A stretch of DNA of 64,000 bases from Chryseobacterium oryzae. GTDB lineage: Bacteria; Bacteroidota; Bacteroidia; Flavobacteriales; Weeksellaceae. Positions 17,718 to 26,293 of the stretch are shown here, in pieces. Location of the stretch: positions 1,798,001-1,862,000 of the forward strand of contig NZ_CP094529.1 in assembly GCF_022811665.1 (NCBI RefSeq). Direction: 5' to 3'. Position 1 is the stretch's first letter. The number at the start of each line of letters is the position of its first letter. A program made the position numbers and the translations under genes. The notes under the pieces are model-generated. The model was not told where the DNA came from and did no database searches. It worked only from the letters and a program-made list of their open reading frames with translations.

Positions 17718-18296
17718 TTAATTTTTTAAATCCTCATATAATCTTCTCAATCGGTTTCTCAAATGTTTTACCGCGTAATTTTTTCTACTGATGATGGTTT
17801 TAATATTATCTCCCTGTTCATCTGCAATCTGCTGTAAAGTTTTATCATTGAGTTCGTTTTCTATATAGACCAATCTTTGTTTTTCTGGCAATTCATCCAA
17901 AGCATCAAAAAGTTTTTTCCATATTTCGTCCTGAAACATTTTTATTTCCGGACCGGCACTCTCATCCATCAGCAAAATATCTTTAATAGAAAACTCGCCG
18001 TCTTCATCTTCGTAAACAAAATCTTCAAGATTTTCTGTTTTCTTTTTTCTGTATTTATCGGTTATTTTATTAGCTGTAACTCTATACAGCCAACCACCAA
18101 TATTTACTATTTCAGAAAGATTGGTAAGACTGCTGAACTGATACCATACTTCCTGAAGAATATCTTCTGCATCTTCCGTATTTTTTACTTTTGGACGAAT
18201 ATAAGACATCAGTTTCCCACCGTAACTAAGTACGGTCTGAGAAATAATGTTTTCCTTTTCGTTCTGTGGCATTGATATTTTTTCGACAATCTCCAT
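17718..18296 (-). CDS. RNA polymerase sigma-70 factor, ECF subfamily
   Basis: 192-residue alternative sigma factor. Region 2 is about residues 22-95 (NTEDAEDILQEVWYQF and GGWLYRVTANKITDKYR, the DNA-melting segment). Region 4 is about 130-185 (LPEKQRLVYIENELNDKTLQ, then the HTH). The linker is acidic, with a DEDGEFSIKD stretch. It heads a row of three genes with two small membrane proteins that have no relatives I recognise. I see no consensus housekeeping promoter just ahead of it, so autoregulation from its own type of promoter is possible. Confidence 0.9.
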   Translation of the reverse strand: MEIVEKISMPQNEKENIISQTVLSYGGKLMSYIRPKVKNTEDAEDILQEVWYQFSSLTNLSEIVNIGGWLYRVTANKITDKYRKKKTENLEDFVYEDEDGEFSIKDILLMDESAGPEIKMFQDEIWKKLFDALDELPEKQRLVYIENELNDKTLQQIADEQGDNIKTIISRKNYAVKHLRNRLRRLYEDLKN

Positions 18297-18378
18297 ATTG
18301 CTATGACGATTATTGTTTTGCTTTTACTTTATTAATTTAATTTTTTTTTAGGCTGAATCTTCAATCGCTTTGTCACAA

Positions 18379-18410
18379 ATAAAAAACAGGAAATCTGGTG
18401 ATTTCCTGCC
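18379..18410 (-). terminator. Terminator of the 18429-18815 gene
   Basis: On the minus strand GGCAGGAAATC pairs with GATTTCCTG around ACCA, then six T. It begins about 20 bases after the stop codon. Confidence 0.8.
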
Positions 18411-18428
18411 TAAATATTCTTTTAATTT

Positions 18429-18815
18429 TTATCTGTAAATAACTACATTATCTTTTTTCAGCTGATATCCATATTTTTTATACGGAACCAAAATATAATT
18501 ACCTTTCTTCCAGATTTTGCCCTTTCCTATTCTGTATAAAATAATACTTCCAGATTCCTGATTTGGAAGAAAAACCTCTGCTTTCTTTTTATTGGAACTG
18601 AAAATAACAGGAGTAAAAGAAGTAGATGTACTCTTTGGATTAACCTCAGTAAGTTTGATTTTTTGATCAAAAAGTTTTACACAATCATTTTTTACCTGAG
18701 AATAGGTATAACCTGCAGAACCAATACAGCCATGCTTATCTTTATCATTCCCCACCATCTGAGAAAATGCCATTGAAGTACAAAACAAAGCGAAAGAAAC
18801 AATTATCTTTTTCAT
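18429..18815 (-). CDS. Small secreted protein with GCxxSAGY-type motif
   Basis: 128 residues with a signal peptide (MKKIIVSFALFCTSMAFSQ). The mature N-terminus has DKHGCIGSAGYTYSQVKNDC, a Gly-Cys...Tyr...Cys pattern that I have seen in small secreted proteins of several phyla but cannot assign to a function. The two cysteines could form a disulfide. The C-terminal half is beta-strand rich and basic. It is a single gene with its own terminator, upstream of the sigma-factor operon and downstream of the hydrolase gene on the same strand. Function is unknown. Confidence 0.75.
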   Translation of the reverse strand: MKKIIVSFALFCTSMAFSQMVGNDKDKHGCIGSAGYTYSQVKNDCVKLFDQKIKLTEVNPKSTSTSFTPVIFSSNKKKAEVFLPNQESGSIILYRIGKGKIWKKGNYILVPYKKYGYQLKKDNVVIYR

Positions 18816-18992
18816 ATTTTTAAATTTAAAATTTTTCTAAAATTATTTGAGTTTTTTCAATTTCAGATGATAAGAAAATTCTTACGAATCATTCATAATA
18901 TCCTTACTTGAAACTGACTATAAATTTAATGCAAAAAAATAATTTTAGCAATAAAGTAAACCTTGAAATCAACAATTACGCCAATTTTTTAA

Positions 18993-19790
18993 TTATAAAT
19001 TTTCAATTGCTTTCAAAATCTCATTTTTATCTTTGGTTTTCATTCCCTGCAGATGTTCTCCCGAAAATTCCAAAAACTGCTTAGGTTCCGGAGCATTGTT
19101 ATAAATAAGCTGTCCATGTTCAAACGGAACAGAAGAGTCATTCTTGCTGTAAATAAAAAGCTTTGGAAGCCCCTGTAAAGATTTAATATCTTCTTTCGCA
19201 GAATACGGAGAAATAATAACTTTCTGTATAAATTCTTTATATTCTGGCTTATATTTAATCGCAATATCTGTAAAAGACGACATCCCTCCGTCTAATATTA
19301 ATCCTGATATTTTAGACTGATTATCTTTAGCCAAATGTGTTGCCACCTGCGATCCTAAAGATGCCCCATAAATATAAATTTTGCTGTCGCTTATCTCTTT
19401 TTTAGACAAAAGATAATCAAACATTTTCTGTGCATCTTCTGCAACATTTTTATGGGTAGGTTTACCGGTAGATTTTCCGTATCCTCTTACATCCACCATT
19501 ACTACCTGAAAACCGTCTTCAACCAGTGGTTTTGTCATGTATTGATAGGTAGACACATTTCCGTTGGCTCCATGAAAAAATAATATGGTCTTTTTAACTG
19601 AATTAGATTCCGGCTTCAAAACAATTGCGGTAATGGTATCATTTTCCACTGGCAGACTAAGATTTTCAACTTTTTTAAACTCTAACTTTTGCATTTTTTT
19701 GTCTGGCTGATAGAATTTATCATCCATTTGAGCTTTGGATAACGTTGATGAAAAGGCTAATAACAAAGAGAAAAATATTGTTTTTTTCAT
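18993..19790 (-). CDS. Secreted alpha/beta hydrolase
   Basis: Serine hydrolase of the alpha/beta fold, probably periplasmic. The ATG at 19790 gives a clean signal peptide (MKKTIFFSLLLAFSSTLSKA) and 265 residues; an upstream in-frame start at 19874 would bury the signal, so it is rejected. Visible motifs are the oxyanion region LFFHGANGNVSTY, the nucleophile elbow GASLGS (Ser in the middle), the acid in YSKNDSSVPF and the His in SGEHLQ, giving a full catalytic triad. It resembles the family of BAAT/abhydrolase-12-like enzymes and prolyl-oligopeptidase-related proteins (DUF, FrsA-like). The substrate is unknown. Confidence 0.85.
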   Translation of the reverse strand: MKKTIFFSLLLAFSSTLSKAQMDDKFYQPDKKMQKLEFKKVENLSLPVENDTITAIVLKPESNSVKKTILFFHGANGNVSTYQYMTKPLVEDGFQVVMVDVRGYGKSTGKPTHKNVAEDAQKMFDYLLSKKEISDSKIYIYGASLGSQVATHLAKDNQSKISGLILDGGMSSFTDIAIKYKPEYKEFIQKVIISPYSAKEDIKSLQGLPKLFIYSKNDSSVPFEHGQLIYNNAPEPKQFLEFSGEHLQGMKTKDKNEILKAIENL

Positions 19791-19953
19791 TATAGTATGA
19801 ATTATTTTATGCCTCAAAAATAGTATTTTAATTACTTTGAAAAAAATTTTATAATACTGAATTGTTGAAATCAATACTTTGTGTAATAAATCTTTCGTAT
19901 ATTAAAATACCCAAGATTAATTTTCAAAATATTAACATCATACTATAATAACT

Positions 19954-19984
19954 AAAAAACTGCATTACTGCAGTTTTTTTTAAT
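19954..19984. terminator. Bidirectional terminator between hutU and the hydrolase
   Basis: AAAAAACTGCA pairs with TGCAGTTTTTT around TTAC, with T runs on both strands. On the minus strand it ends hutU transcription. Confidence 0.8.
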
Positions 19985-19987
19985 ATT

Positions 19988-20040
19988 AAATAAGTATAAC
20001 ATTTAATCCTTATTTGTCCAATAAATAAGTGTAACTTTTA
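19988..20040. repeat. Short direct repeat downstream of hutU
   Basis: AAATAAGTATAACATTTA and AAATAAGTGTAACTTTTA (16 of 18 bases equal) are 35 bases apart, just beyond the hutU stop. Origin and role are unknown; it could be a trace of an insertion or simply A+T-rich similarity. Confidence 0.3.
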
Positions 20041-20052
20041 TGTTCGCAATAT

Positions 20053-22038
20053 TTAAAACAAACTTTCATCCACAAAATTCGGTAACGTCACTTTCAGATT
20101 GGGTTCGGCATCCATTGCACGTTGGATGGCGAAAACAGCGCCTTCGTTTCTTGCCCAGCTTCGTCGGGAAATTCCGTTGTTCACATCCCAGAAGAGCATT
20201 GATTTTAAACGTCTGTCGGCATCATCGCTACCATCCAAAAGCATCCCGAAGCCGCCATTGATGACCTCTCCCCAGCCAACGCCGCCGCCATTGTGAATGC
20301 TCACCCAAGTTGCGCCACGGAAACTGTCGCCAATCACATTCTGAATTGCCATATCTGCCGTAAATCTGGAGCCGTCATAGATATTGGAAGTCTCACGGTA
20401 CGGCGAATCTGTCCCCGAAACATCGTGATGGTCTCTACCCAAAACTACGGCACCGATTTTTCCATTTTTGATGGCTTTGTTGAAGGCTTCTGCAATTTTC
20501 ATTCGGCCTTCTGCATCGGCATAGAGAATTCTTGCCTGCGAGCCAACTACTAATTTGTTTTCCTGCGCCCCTTTAATCCATTGGATGTTGTCTTTCATCT
20601 GCTGTTGGATTTCCTTTGGCGAAGTTTTAATCATTTCCTCTAAAACTTGGCAGGCGATGTCATCGGTTTTTTGCAAATCTTCCGGTTTTCCGCTTGTGCA
20701 CACCCAACGGAAAGGACCGAAACCATAATCAAAACACATCGGTCCCATAATATCCTGAACATAAGATGGATATTTGAATTCTCTTCCCAAGCTCGGATTG
20801 GGGTTCATTACATCAGCTCCGGCTCGCGAGGCTTCCAGTAAGAACGCATTTCCATAATCGAAGAAATAGGTTCCTTTTGCTGTGTGTTTGTTGATGGCTG
20901 CAGCATGTCTTCTCAACGTTTCCTGAACTTTTTCTTTGAATAACTCAGGATTTTCTGCCATCATTGTATTCGATTCTTCAAAACTTTGCCCAACCGGATA
21001 ATAACCGCCCGCCCAGGGATTGTGAAGCGAGGTTTGGTCTGAACCGATGTCAATTCTCAAGTTTTCTTCATCAAATTTTTCCCAGACTTCAACAATATTT
21101 CCGAGATAGGCCAAAGAAACTGTTTCCTTATTTTGCTGAGCTTTTCTTACTCTCTCTACCAATTCATCCGGATTTTCGTGGATTTCGTTCACCCATTTCT
21201 GGTCGTGACGGATTTTGGTGATTTTTGGATTCACTTCTGCAATCACCGTTACACAACCTGCAATATTACCGGCTTTTGGCTGAGCTCCGGACATTCCGCC
21301 CAGACCAGAAGTTACAAATAATCCGCCTTTTGGTTCTTTATTGATTTTTCTGAAAGCGTTGAGAACCGTAATCGTCGTTCCGTGAACAATACCTTGCGGA
21401 CCGATGTACATATAGCTTCCCGCCGTCATTTGCCCATACTGAGTCACCCCCAAGGCATTGAATTTTTCCCAATCATCCGGTTTGGAATAATTCGGAATCA
21501 TCATTCCGTTGGTTACAACCACTCTTGGTGCATCTTTATGAGAAGGAAACAAGCCCATCGGATGACCGGAATACATTGTCAAAGTCTGTTCGTCCGTCAT
21601 TTCAGAGAGATACTTCATCGTCAGAAGATATTGCGCCCAGTTGCTGAAAACCGCTCCGTTTCCGCCATAGGTAATCAGCTCGTGCGGATGTTGTGCCACA
21701 GCATAATCCAGATTATTCTGAATCATCAGCATAATGGCTTTCGCCTGTTCAGATTTTCCGGGATACTCTGCAATATCTCTGGCTTTCATCTCGTAATCCG
21801 GACGGAATCGGTACATATAAATTCTTCCGTATTTCTCTAATTCTTCTTTAAATTCCGGCAATAATTCTGCGTGGAATTTCGGTTCGAAATACCGTAAAGC
21901 ATTTTTAAGCGCAAGTTTTTTCTCTTCTTCCGTTAAAATCTCTTTACGTTTAGGAGCGTGGTTGATGTTGTTATCGTATGGTTTCGGCTGCGGTAACTCG
22001 GAGGGAATCCCTTGTTGTATTTGCTCTTTAAAAGTCAT
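20053..22038 (-). CDS. hutU: Urocanate hydratase
   Basis: Converts urocanate to imidazolone propionate, the second step of histidine degradation, with tightly bound NAD+. The 661-residue protein is the long form (the common bacterial form is about 555). It has the NAD-binding GLGGMSGAQPKAG motif near residue 245, the MTAGSYMYIGPQGIVHGT block, the conserved GFGPFRWVCTSG with the active-site cysteine, and the SIHNGGGVGWGEVINGGFG C-terminal signature. No hutH, hutI or hutG lies nearby, so the pathway is split or incomplete here. The gene is clearly richer in G+C than its neighbours, especially in its 3' part, which may mean transfer or strong codon selection. Confidence 0.97.
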   Translation of the reverse strand: MTFKEQIQQGIPSELPQPKPYDNNINHAPKRKEILTEEEKKLALKNALRYFEPKFHAELLPEFKEELEKYGRIYMYRFRPDYEMKARDIAEYPGKSEQAKAIMLMIQNNLDYAVAQHPHELITYGGNGAVFSNWAQYLLTMKYLSEMTDEQTLTMYSGHPMGLFPSHKDAPRVVVTNGMMIPNYSKPDDWEKFNALGVTQYGQMTAGSYMYIGPQGIVHGTTITVLNAFRKINKEPKGGLFVTSGLGGMSGAQPKAGNIAGCVTVIAEVNPKITKIRHDQKWVNEIHENPDELVERVRKAQQNKETVSLAYLGNIVEVWEKFDEENLRIDIGSDQTSLHNPWAGGYYPVGQSFEESNTMMAENPELFKEKVQETLRRHAAAINKHTAKGTYFFDYGNAFLLEASRAGADVMNPNPSLGREFKYPSYVQDIMGPMCFDYGFGPFRWVCTSGKPEDLQKTDDIACQVLEEMIKTSPKEIQQQMKDNIQWIKGAQENKLVVGSQARILYADAEGRMKIAEAFNKAIKNGKIGAVVLGRDHHDVSGTDSPYRETSNIYDGSRFTADMAIQNVIGDSFRGATWVSIHNGGGVGWGEVINGGFGMLLDGSDDADRRLKSMLFWDVNNGISRRSWARNEGAVFAIQRAMDAEPNLKVTLPNFVDESLF

Positions 22039-22235
22039 GATATTGGGTAATCTTCTTTAATTTAAGGTTGAAATTACAATTGAAAAATCAAGTTTTTAAA
22101 GATATAAAGAAAAATTTACCCGTGAAACAGACTGCAATAGATGTTCAGAGCAAGAAATGAAAAATATTTTGAGATTATTTACGTGTTTTTAGGATAAATT
22201 TTATTGAAACTATTAAAAAAACAAAGCAAGTTGTT

Positions 22236-22243
22236 TATATTTG
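22236..22243 (+). promoter_or_regulatory. -7 box (TATATTTG) ahead of the RDD protein
   Basis: An exact TAnnTTTG match ends 45 bases before the chosen ATG at 22289. The nearest TTG is 29 bases upstream, which is further than usual. Confidence 0.35.
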
Positions 22244-22288
22244 GCACTTCACAATAAGGAGATAAAATCTATGTAATATTTGCAGGTT

Positions 22289-22948
22289 ATGGAAGAAAAA
22301 TTTATTGTTTATTATGCCGGAGACAGAAAAGGACCTTTTACAATTAAAGAATTAAAGCAATTTAAAATACAGAGGTATGATCTTATTTGGCAGGAAAATA
22401 CTTCTACCTGGATTGAAGCCCATAAAGTTGAAGCTCTGAAAAGTCTTTTTGATGATTTTTTACCCGCTCCAAGAAAAGAAAATTTGCCAGAAGTTGATAA
22501 AAGAGCAATGTACAGCAATTCCAATGTCGGTAATATTGAATTTCTTTCTAACCGTACTGTAAAAATCTACTATCCCAATTATATTGTGCATTATCGTTAT
22601 GCAAGCTTTATAGAAAGGCTGTTAGCGAGAATTATTGATATTTTCATCATTATTATTCCTGCTGCAATTATTCCTATTTTACCGGCTTGGCTGTATTTTT
22701 CTCTCATGCATTGCAGTACAGACCAACAGACTTTGGGACAAAAAGTTTTCAATATTAAACTGGAAAGTGCAGACGGAAAAAAAGTAACTTTCGGACAGTC
22801 TACCGGTAGATTTTTTGCCAATATACTTAATGCTCTTACTTTTCTTATTGGATATCTGATGTTTTTCTTCAACAGTAAAAATCAGTGTCTACACGATATG
22901 CTTGCGGATACCATTGTAGTCTCTGAAATTGGGAGGGAAAAGAGATAA
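22289..22948 (+). CDS. GYF-2 and RDD domain membrane protein
   Basis: 219 residues from the ATG at 22289; the in-frame TTG at 22280 is less likely. The N-terminus (about 1-50) is a GYF-2 domain (YYAGDRKGPFTIKELKQF, then IWQENTSTWIEA), a proline-peptide-binding fold. The C-terminal half (about 95-215) is an RDD domain with two or three membrane helices (ERLLARIIDIFIIIIP, then DQQTLGQKVFNIKL and the conserved RFFANILNALTFLIGY). The end, CLHDMLADTIVV, is the RDD hallmark. Domain fusions of this kind are common in flavobacteria and their function is not established. It is convergent with the lipocalin gene. Confidence 0.85.
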   Translation: MEEKFIVYYAGDRKGPFTIKELKQFKIQRYDLIWQENTSTWIEAHKVEALKSLFDDFLPAPRKENLPEVDKRAMYSNSNVGNIEFLSNRTVKIYYPNYIVHYRYASFIERLLARIIDIFIIIIPAAIIPILPAWLYFSLMHCSTDQQTLGQKVFNIKLESADGKKVTFGQSTGRFFANILNALTFLIGYLMFFFNSKNQCLHDMLADTIVVSEIGREKR

Positions 22949-22970
22949 CAAGAATATAAATATCATTTTA

Positions 22971-23516
22971 TCAGGCTTTATCGTGCTTCACCCAAATTAA
23001 ATCATCTGTATTATATCCTAACTTTTGGGCTTTGGCAATAAATCTCTGTTTGAAACTTTCGGGAATTTCGGTGGTTCGGGATAAAATCCAAATGTATTTT
23101 GTATTATTTCCTACCACTAAAGCATATTGATAATTTTCGTCAATATCAATAACATTGTATCCAGACCAAATAGGTTTAAAAAACGAAACTTTAAGTCTTG
23201 CTTCGGATTTATCATTAACAAATTTTGCTTCTCCTATAGATTCTTTCCATTGTTTTTTCACATAATCGTAGCCTCGATTCTGAACTTTAATGGTTCCATC
23301 CGGATTTAGAGAATAAGAAGCGGTAACATTATCCAGATTTTTCTCGAATTTATAATCGAATCTAGCAATTTCGTACCATTTGCCGAGATATTGATCGGAA
23401 TTAAAATTTTTAACAGCTACAGCTCCCTTGGGAATTCCTACTGAACAAGAATTCAGAATCACAAATCCTAAAACACCTAAAGAAATCGGAATGGCAATTT
23501 TTTTAAAGCTTTTCAT
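22971..23516 (-). CDS. blc: Outer-membrane lipocalin (Blc type)
   Basis: 181-residue lipoprotein of the bacterial lipocalin family, which binds fatty acids or lysophospholipids at the outer membrane. The signal peptide ends in the lipobox LNSC (Cys near position 24). The diagnostic lipocalin motif GxW appears as YLGKWYEIARFD, followed by NVTASYSLNPDGTIKVQNRG, and a late conserved block YKYIWILSRT-like (TKYIWILSRT). It is convergent with the RDD gene, only 22 bases apart, and I see no terminator between them. The call is strong; the ligand is unknown. Confidence 0.9.
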   Translation of the reverse strand: MKSFKKIAIPISLGVLGFVILNSCSVGIPKGAVAVKNFNSDQYLGKWYEIARFDYKFEKNLDNVTASYSLNPDGTIKVQNRGYDYVKKQWKESIGEAKFVNDKSEARLKVSFFKPIWSGYNVIDIDENYQYALVVGNNTKYIWILSRTTEIPESFKQRFIAKAQKLGYNTDDLIWVKHDKA

Positions 23517-23603
23517 AATATTTTGTTTATGATATATGAAAATTCAAAAACAATGCCCAAAATAGCCTTTTAGAACTGATTTCGATTTAAAAATTTAGAA
23601 TTT

Positions 23604-24338
23604 TTACGCAAAAACTCTCAGAAACTGATCTTTAAAACTTCCTGAAATTTCAATCTCTGTTTGATCGGAAAGTGTTGCGGTTCCGCTTTTGTGATACGAT
23701 TTCACAAAATTGGTATTGATGATATGAGAACGGTGAACCCTTACGAAAGGCTTTTCCAGCAAATCATCAAAATGCTTCAGAAAACGGCACACCATTTTCC
23801 TGGAACCGTCCGTAAGATAGACCTGCGTGAAATTTCCATCTGCCTGAAGTCTCATAATATCTTCCGTTTTCACGACATCAAAACCTTGGAGAGTAGGCAG
23901 AATCAGCTGTTGCTTTTCGGGCTTTAATTTTAGATTTTCGAGGAGAATTTTATTTCGGTTGAGCTCTTCTTTATTCTGAATGCTGTCTGCTGCTTTATTT
24001 ACCGCCAAAATCAGCTCCTGAATGTCTATCGGTTTTAAAATATAATAGCTCGCAGATTTATTTAAAGCCTGAAGAGAATACTGTGAAAATGCGGTAATGA
24101 AAATAGTTTCATAGGAGAAATCTTTGGTAGCTTCCAATACATCAAAAGCATTTCCGTAAGGCATTTCAACATCAAGAAAAACCAGTTGCGGCTGTTTTTG
24201 GGCAATCATGGGAACAGCTTCTTTAATATTTTCCGCTTCACCCAAAATTTCAATCTGCGGACAGTATTTTGTGACATAACTCCGGAGAACTTCTCTTGCA
24301 ATAAGTTCGTCATCTACGATTACGGCTTTTATTTTCAT
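23604..24338 (-). CDS. LytTR response regulator
   Basis: 244-residue cytoplasmic response regulator, partner of the histidine kinase encoded just upstream (42 bases between). The receiver domain (residues 1-120) has the acidic pair DD at 9-10, the phospho-acceptor Asp at 56 (LVFLDVEMP) and the switch Lys in YILKPID. A LytTR DNA-binding domain follows (about 140-242; IMRLQADGNFTQVYLTDG, FVRVHRSHIINTNFV). LytTR proteins bind pairs of short direct repeats about two helix turns apart. Such a pair lies in front of the kinase gene and another lies at 44832, so this protein is the best candidate to control those promoters. Confidence 0.93.
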   Translation of the reverse strand: MKIKAVIVDDELIAREVLRSYVTKYCPQIEILGEAENIKEAVPMIAQKQPQLVFLDVEMPYGNAFDVLEATKDFSYETIFITAFSQYSLQALNKSASYYILKPIDIQELILAVNKAADSIQNKEELNRNKILLENLKLKPEKQQLILPTLQGFDVVKTEDIMRLQADGNFTQVYLTDGSRKMVCRFLKHFDDLLEKPFVRVHRSHIINTNFVKSYHKSGTATLSDQTEIEISGSFKDQFLRVFA

Positions 24339-24380
24339 TCTGTAAGTTTGGTTTAAAGTTTAACCTTTTTAAATTAAAAT

Positions 24381-26162
24381 CTAGTTTGATAATTTATAAG
24401 TTATTTCAACAAAAACACCTTGTGAATCTATCTTATCCGTGATTTTGCATTCTATATTTTGTTTGTACAAATCATTCAACAGCGCAATTCTCTCCAAAGT
24501 ATTTTTCATTCCGCGGCCTTTTCGGGTTTTCTGATGTTCTGTTTTTTGCTTTTTGCTTTCTTCAATGCCGATTCCGTTGTCTTCAATGGTAATTTTCAGG
24601 CTTTCTGAAGATTTTTCGAATTTTAATTTTAAAAAACCTTTAGTTGTTCGGTATCTTAAGCCGTGCCAAACCGCATTTTCCATAAAAGGCTGCACCAGCA
24701 TTCCGGGAACTTTCAGGTTTTGAGTGTTTAAATTTTCATCAACTTCAATTTCGTAATCAAATTTGTCGGCGAAGCGGGTTTTTTCTAAAGCTAAGTAATT
24801 TTCCAGCAAATCTAATTCCTGCTGAAAAGGAATAAAATCATCCGCAGAATTTTCCATCACGCCACGCATCAGTTTTGAAAATTTGGTTAAATATTGGTTG
24901 GCTTCCAATTCATTATTCGTTGCTATAAAATGGTTTACGGAGTTTAAGCTGTTAAATATAAAATGCGGATTCATCTCACGGCGAAGCGATTGTAAAGCAA
25001 TTTTTTTGTTTTTAACCTGAACTTTTTTCAAGGTCCTGAAAATGAAAAAAATTAAGCCTATTAAAATAATTAAAGCTCCAATCAAGCTATAATTGAATAG
25101 ATTTTTTTTGCGGATAAGCTCGTCTTTTAATTTTTTTTCCTGCTCAAGCTGTTCAATTTTCTGTTCGGTATCTTCCAGAATTTTTTCATCTACCAGACTT
25201 TTGTCTTTAGAAACCAGGGCGGGTAATTTTCCCAGAAAATCTCGGTATAAACCTATGGATTCATCAATATTTTTAGAAACCTGATACAAGCTGTCGAGCT
25301 TTTTTACACTTTTCTGAGCTTCCAGAGTGTGACCTTTTTCAAGGGCAATTCCGTAAGATTTTTTCAATAAATTAATAGCTTCTTTAGGGTCATCTTTCTT
25401 GATGTAAATGTCTGCAAGCTCCTGAATTTGCTCTACCTGCTTTTTTGAATTTTCTTTTACGAAGTCTTCTTTCAAAACCTTTTTTTTGACTTCAATTGCT
25501 TTGTCAAAATTTTTATTTTCAACGTAAAGGTCTGCTAATTTCTGATTAATCGCTATTGCCTGCAAAGGGGCTTCCTCTTTAGAGATTTTATAGGCTGTAT
25601 TAAGGTTTTCTTCTGCCTTAGGAACATTATTCTGTTCAATATTTATGTCTGCCATCTGGCTGTATCCTGCAGCAAGATCTTCTTTATTATTCTCTTTTTC
25701 GCTGATGACAAGATTGTTCTTTATCGCCAAAGCTTTTTGCACGGTTGAAGGAGCAGAAACTCTGGATGCATCATTAGAATTCATCGTTTTCGCTGCTTTG
25801 GAATATCCTATTTTTGATGCAGTTTCGTAATTGGACACGGCATCTTTAAGCTTATTCTGGCTTTCCTGGGATTGGGCGAGCTTTCTCGTGGCTTTTTCTA
25901 AATTCTTTTTGTCATTGATCTTTTCGTAAAGGTTTTTCGACTTTAAAAAATACTCTTCACTTTTGGCAAAATTTCCGTTTTTCAGATAAGTTTCTGCAAT
26001 ATTATAGTAAGAATCGGCTTCTGCAGATTCGTCTTTAGAATCCACTGCTTTTTTGAGCTTTGAAGATTCTGCCACAATTTCTTTTGTGTTCGCACTCTGC
26101 GAATAGAGACAACCCGCAGAAAGCAAAAAAGAAAACAGCAAAAAAGTCCTGAACAAATTCAT
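24381..26162 (-). CDS. TPR-containing sensor histidine kinase (LytS/YehU type)
   Basis: 593-residue membrane sensor. A signal peptide (MNLFRTFLLFSFLLSAGCLYSQ) precedes an extracytoplasmic tetratricopeptide region (about 30-300), a short coiled coil, one membrane segment (about 356-376), and a His_kinase domain. The phospho-acceptor is H400 in MNPHFIFNSLNSVNHF, the N box is NAVWHGLRY near 496, and the G boxes are EDNGIGIEES and GRGMKNTLERI. It forms a two-gene operon with the LytTR regulator. Its -7 box TATCTTTG lies only four bases from the ATG, so the transcript appears leaderless. A pair of direct repeats sits 40-70 bases upstream of the start. Confidence 0.92.
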   Translation of the reverse strand: MNLFRTFLLFSFLLSAGCLYSQSANTKEIVAESSKLKKAVDSKDESAEADSYYNIAETYLKNGNFAKSEEYFLKSKNLYEKINDKKNLEKATRKLAQSQESQNKLKDAVSNYETASKIGYSKAAKTMNSNDASRVSAPSTVQKALAIKNNLVISEKENNKEDLAAGYSQMADINIEQNNVPKAEENLNTAYKISKEEAPLQAIAINQKLADLYVENKNFDKAIEVKKKVLKEDFVKENSKKQVEQIQELADIYIKKDDPKEAINLLKKSYGIALEKGHTLEAQKSVKKLDSLYQVSKNIDESIGLYRDFLGKLPALVSKDKSLVDEKILEDTEQKIEQLEQEKKLKDELIRKKNLFNYSLIGALIILIGLIFFIFRTLKKVQVKNKKIALQSLRREMNPHFIFNSLNSVNHFIATNNELEANQYLTKFSKLMRGVMENSADDFIPFQQELDLLENYLALEKTRFADKFDYEIEVDENLNTQNLKVPGMLVQPFMENAVWHGLRYRTTKGFLKLKFEKSSESLKITIEDNGIGIEESKKQKTEHQKTRKGRGMKNTLERIALLNDLYKQNIECKITDKIDSQGVFVEITYKLSN

Positions 26163-26166
26163 AAAA

Positions 26167-26174
26167 CAAAGATA
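26167..26174 (-). promoter_or_regulatory. -7 box (TATCTTTG) of the kinase-regulator operon
   Basis: Exact TAnnTTTG match on the minus strand, four bases before the ATG. There is no TTG at the normal distance; instead a direct repeat begins 27 bases upstream, as expected of an activator-dependent promoter. Confidence 0.6.
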
Positions 26175-26201
26175 TACATATAATTGATGTGCAGAAAATG
26201 A

Positions 26202-26232
26202 TTCACCAAGTGAAAAGTTTGCTTCACCAAGT
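26202..26232. promoter_or_regulatory. Direct-repeat operator A (candidate LytTR site)
   Basis: TTCACCAAGT occurs at 26202-26211 and, identically, at 26223-26232, an exact 21-bp period, that is two helix turns. It lies between the divergent kinase and SIMPL-like genes. A weaker third copy, GCCACTAAGT, lies at 26256-26265. The same pair is found at 44832-44862. Confidence 0.65.
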
Positions 26233-26260
26233 TTAAGGTAATATACTTTTGGTAAGCCAC

Positions 26261-26268
26261 TAAGTTTG
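26261..26268 (+). promoter_or_regulatory. -7 box (TAAGTTTG) of the SIMPL-like gene
   Basis: Exact TAnnTTTG match 28 bases from the edge of operator A and 25 bases before the ATG. A second match, TACTTTTG at 26244-26251, is closer to the operator and is the less likely choice by comparison with the other two promoters of the set. Confidence 0.5.
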
Positions 26269-26293
26269 CTTCATAATTTAAAAATTAATCGTT

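Noticed and set aside
21382-21840. Open frame of 152 codons on the plus strand inside hutU
   Set aside because: It is antisense to a certain gene and results from the high G+C third positions of hutU; no signal, motif or promoter supports it.
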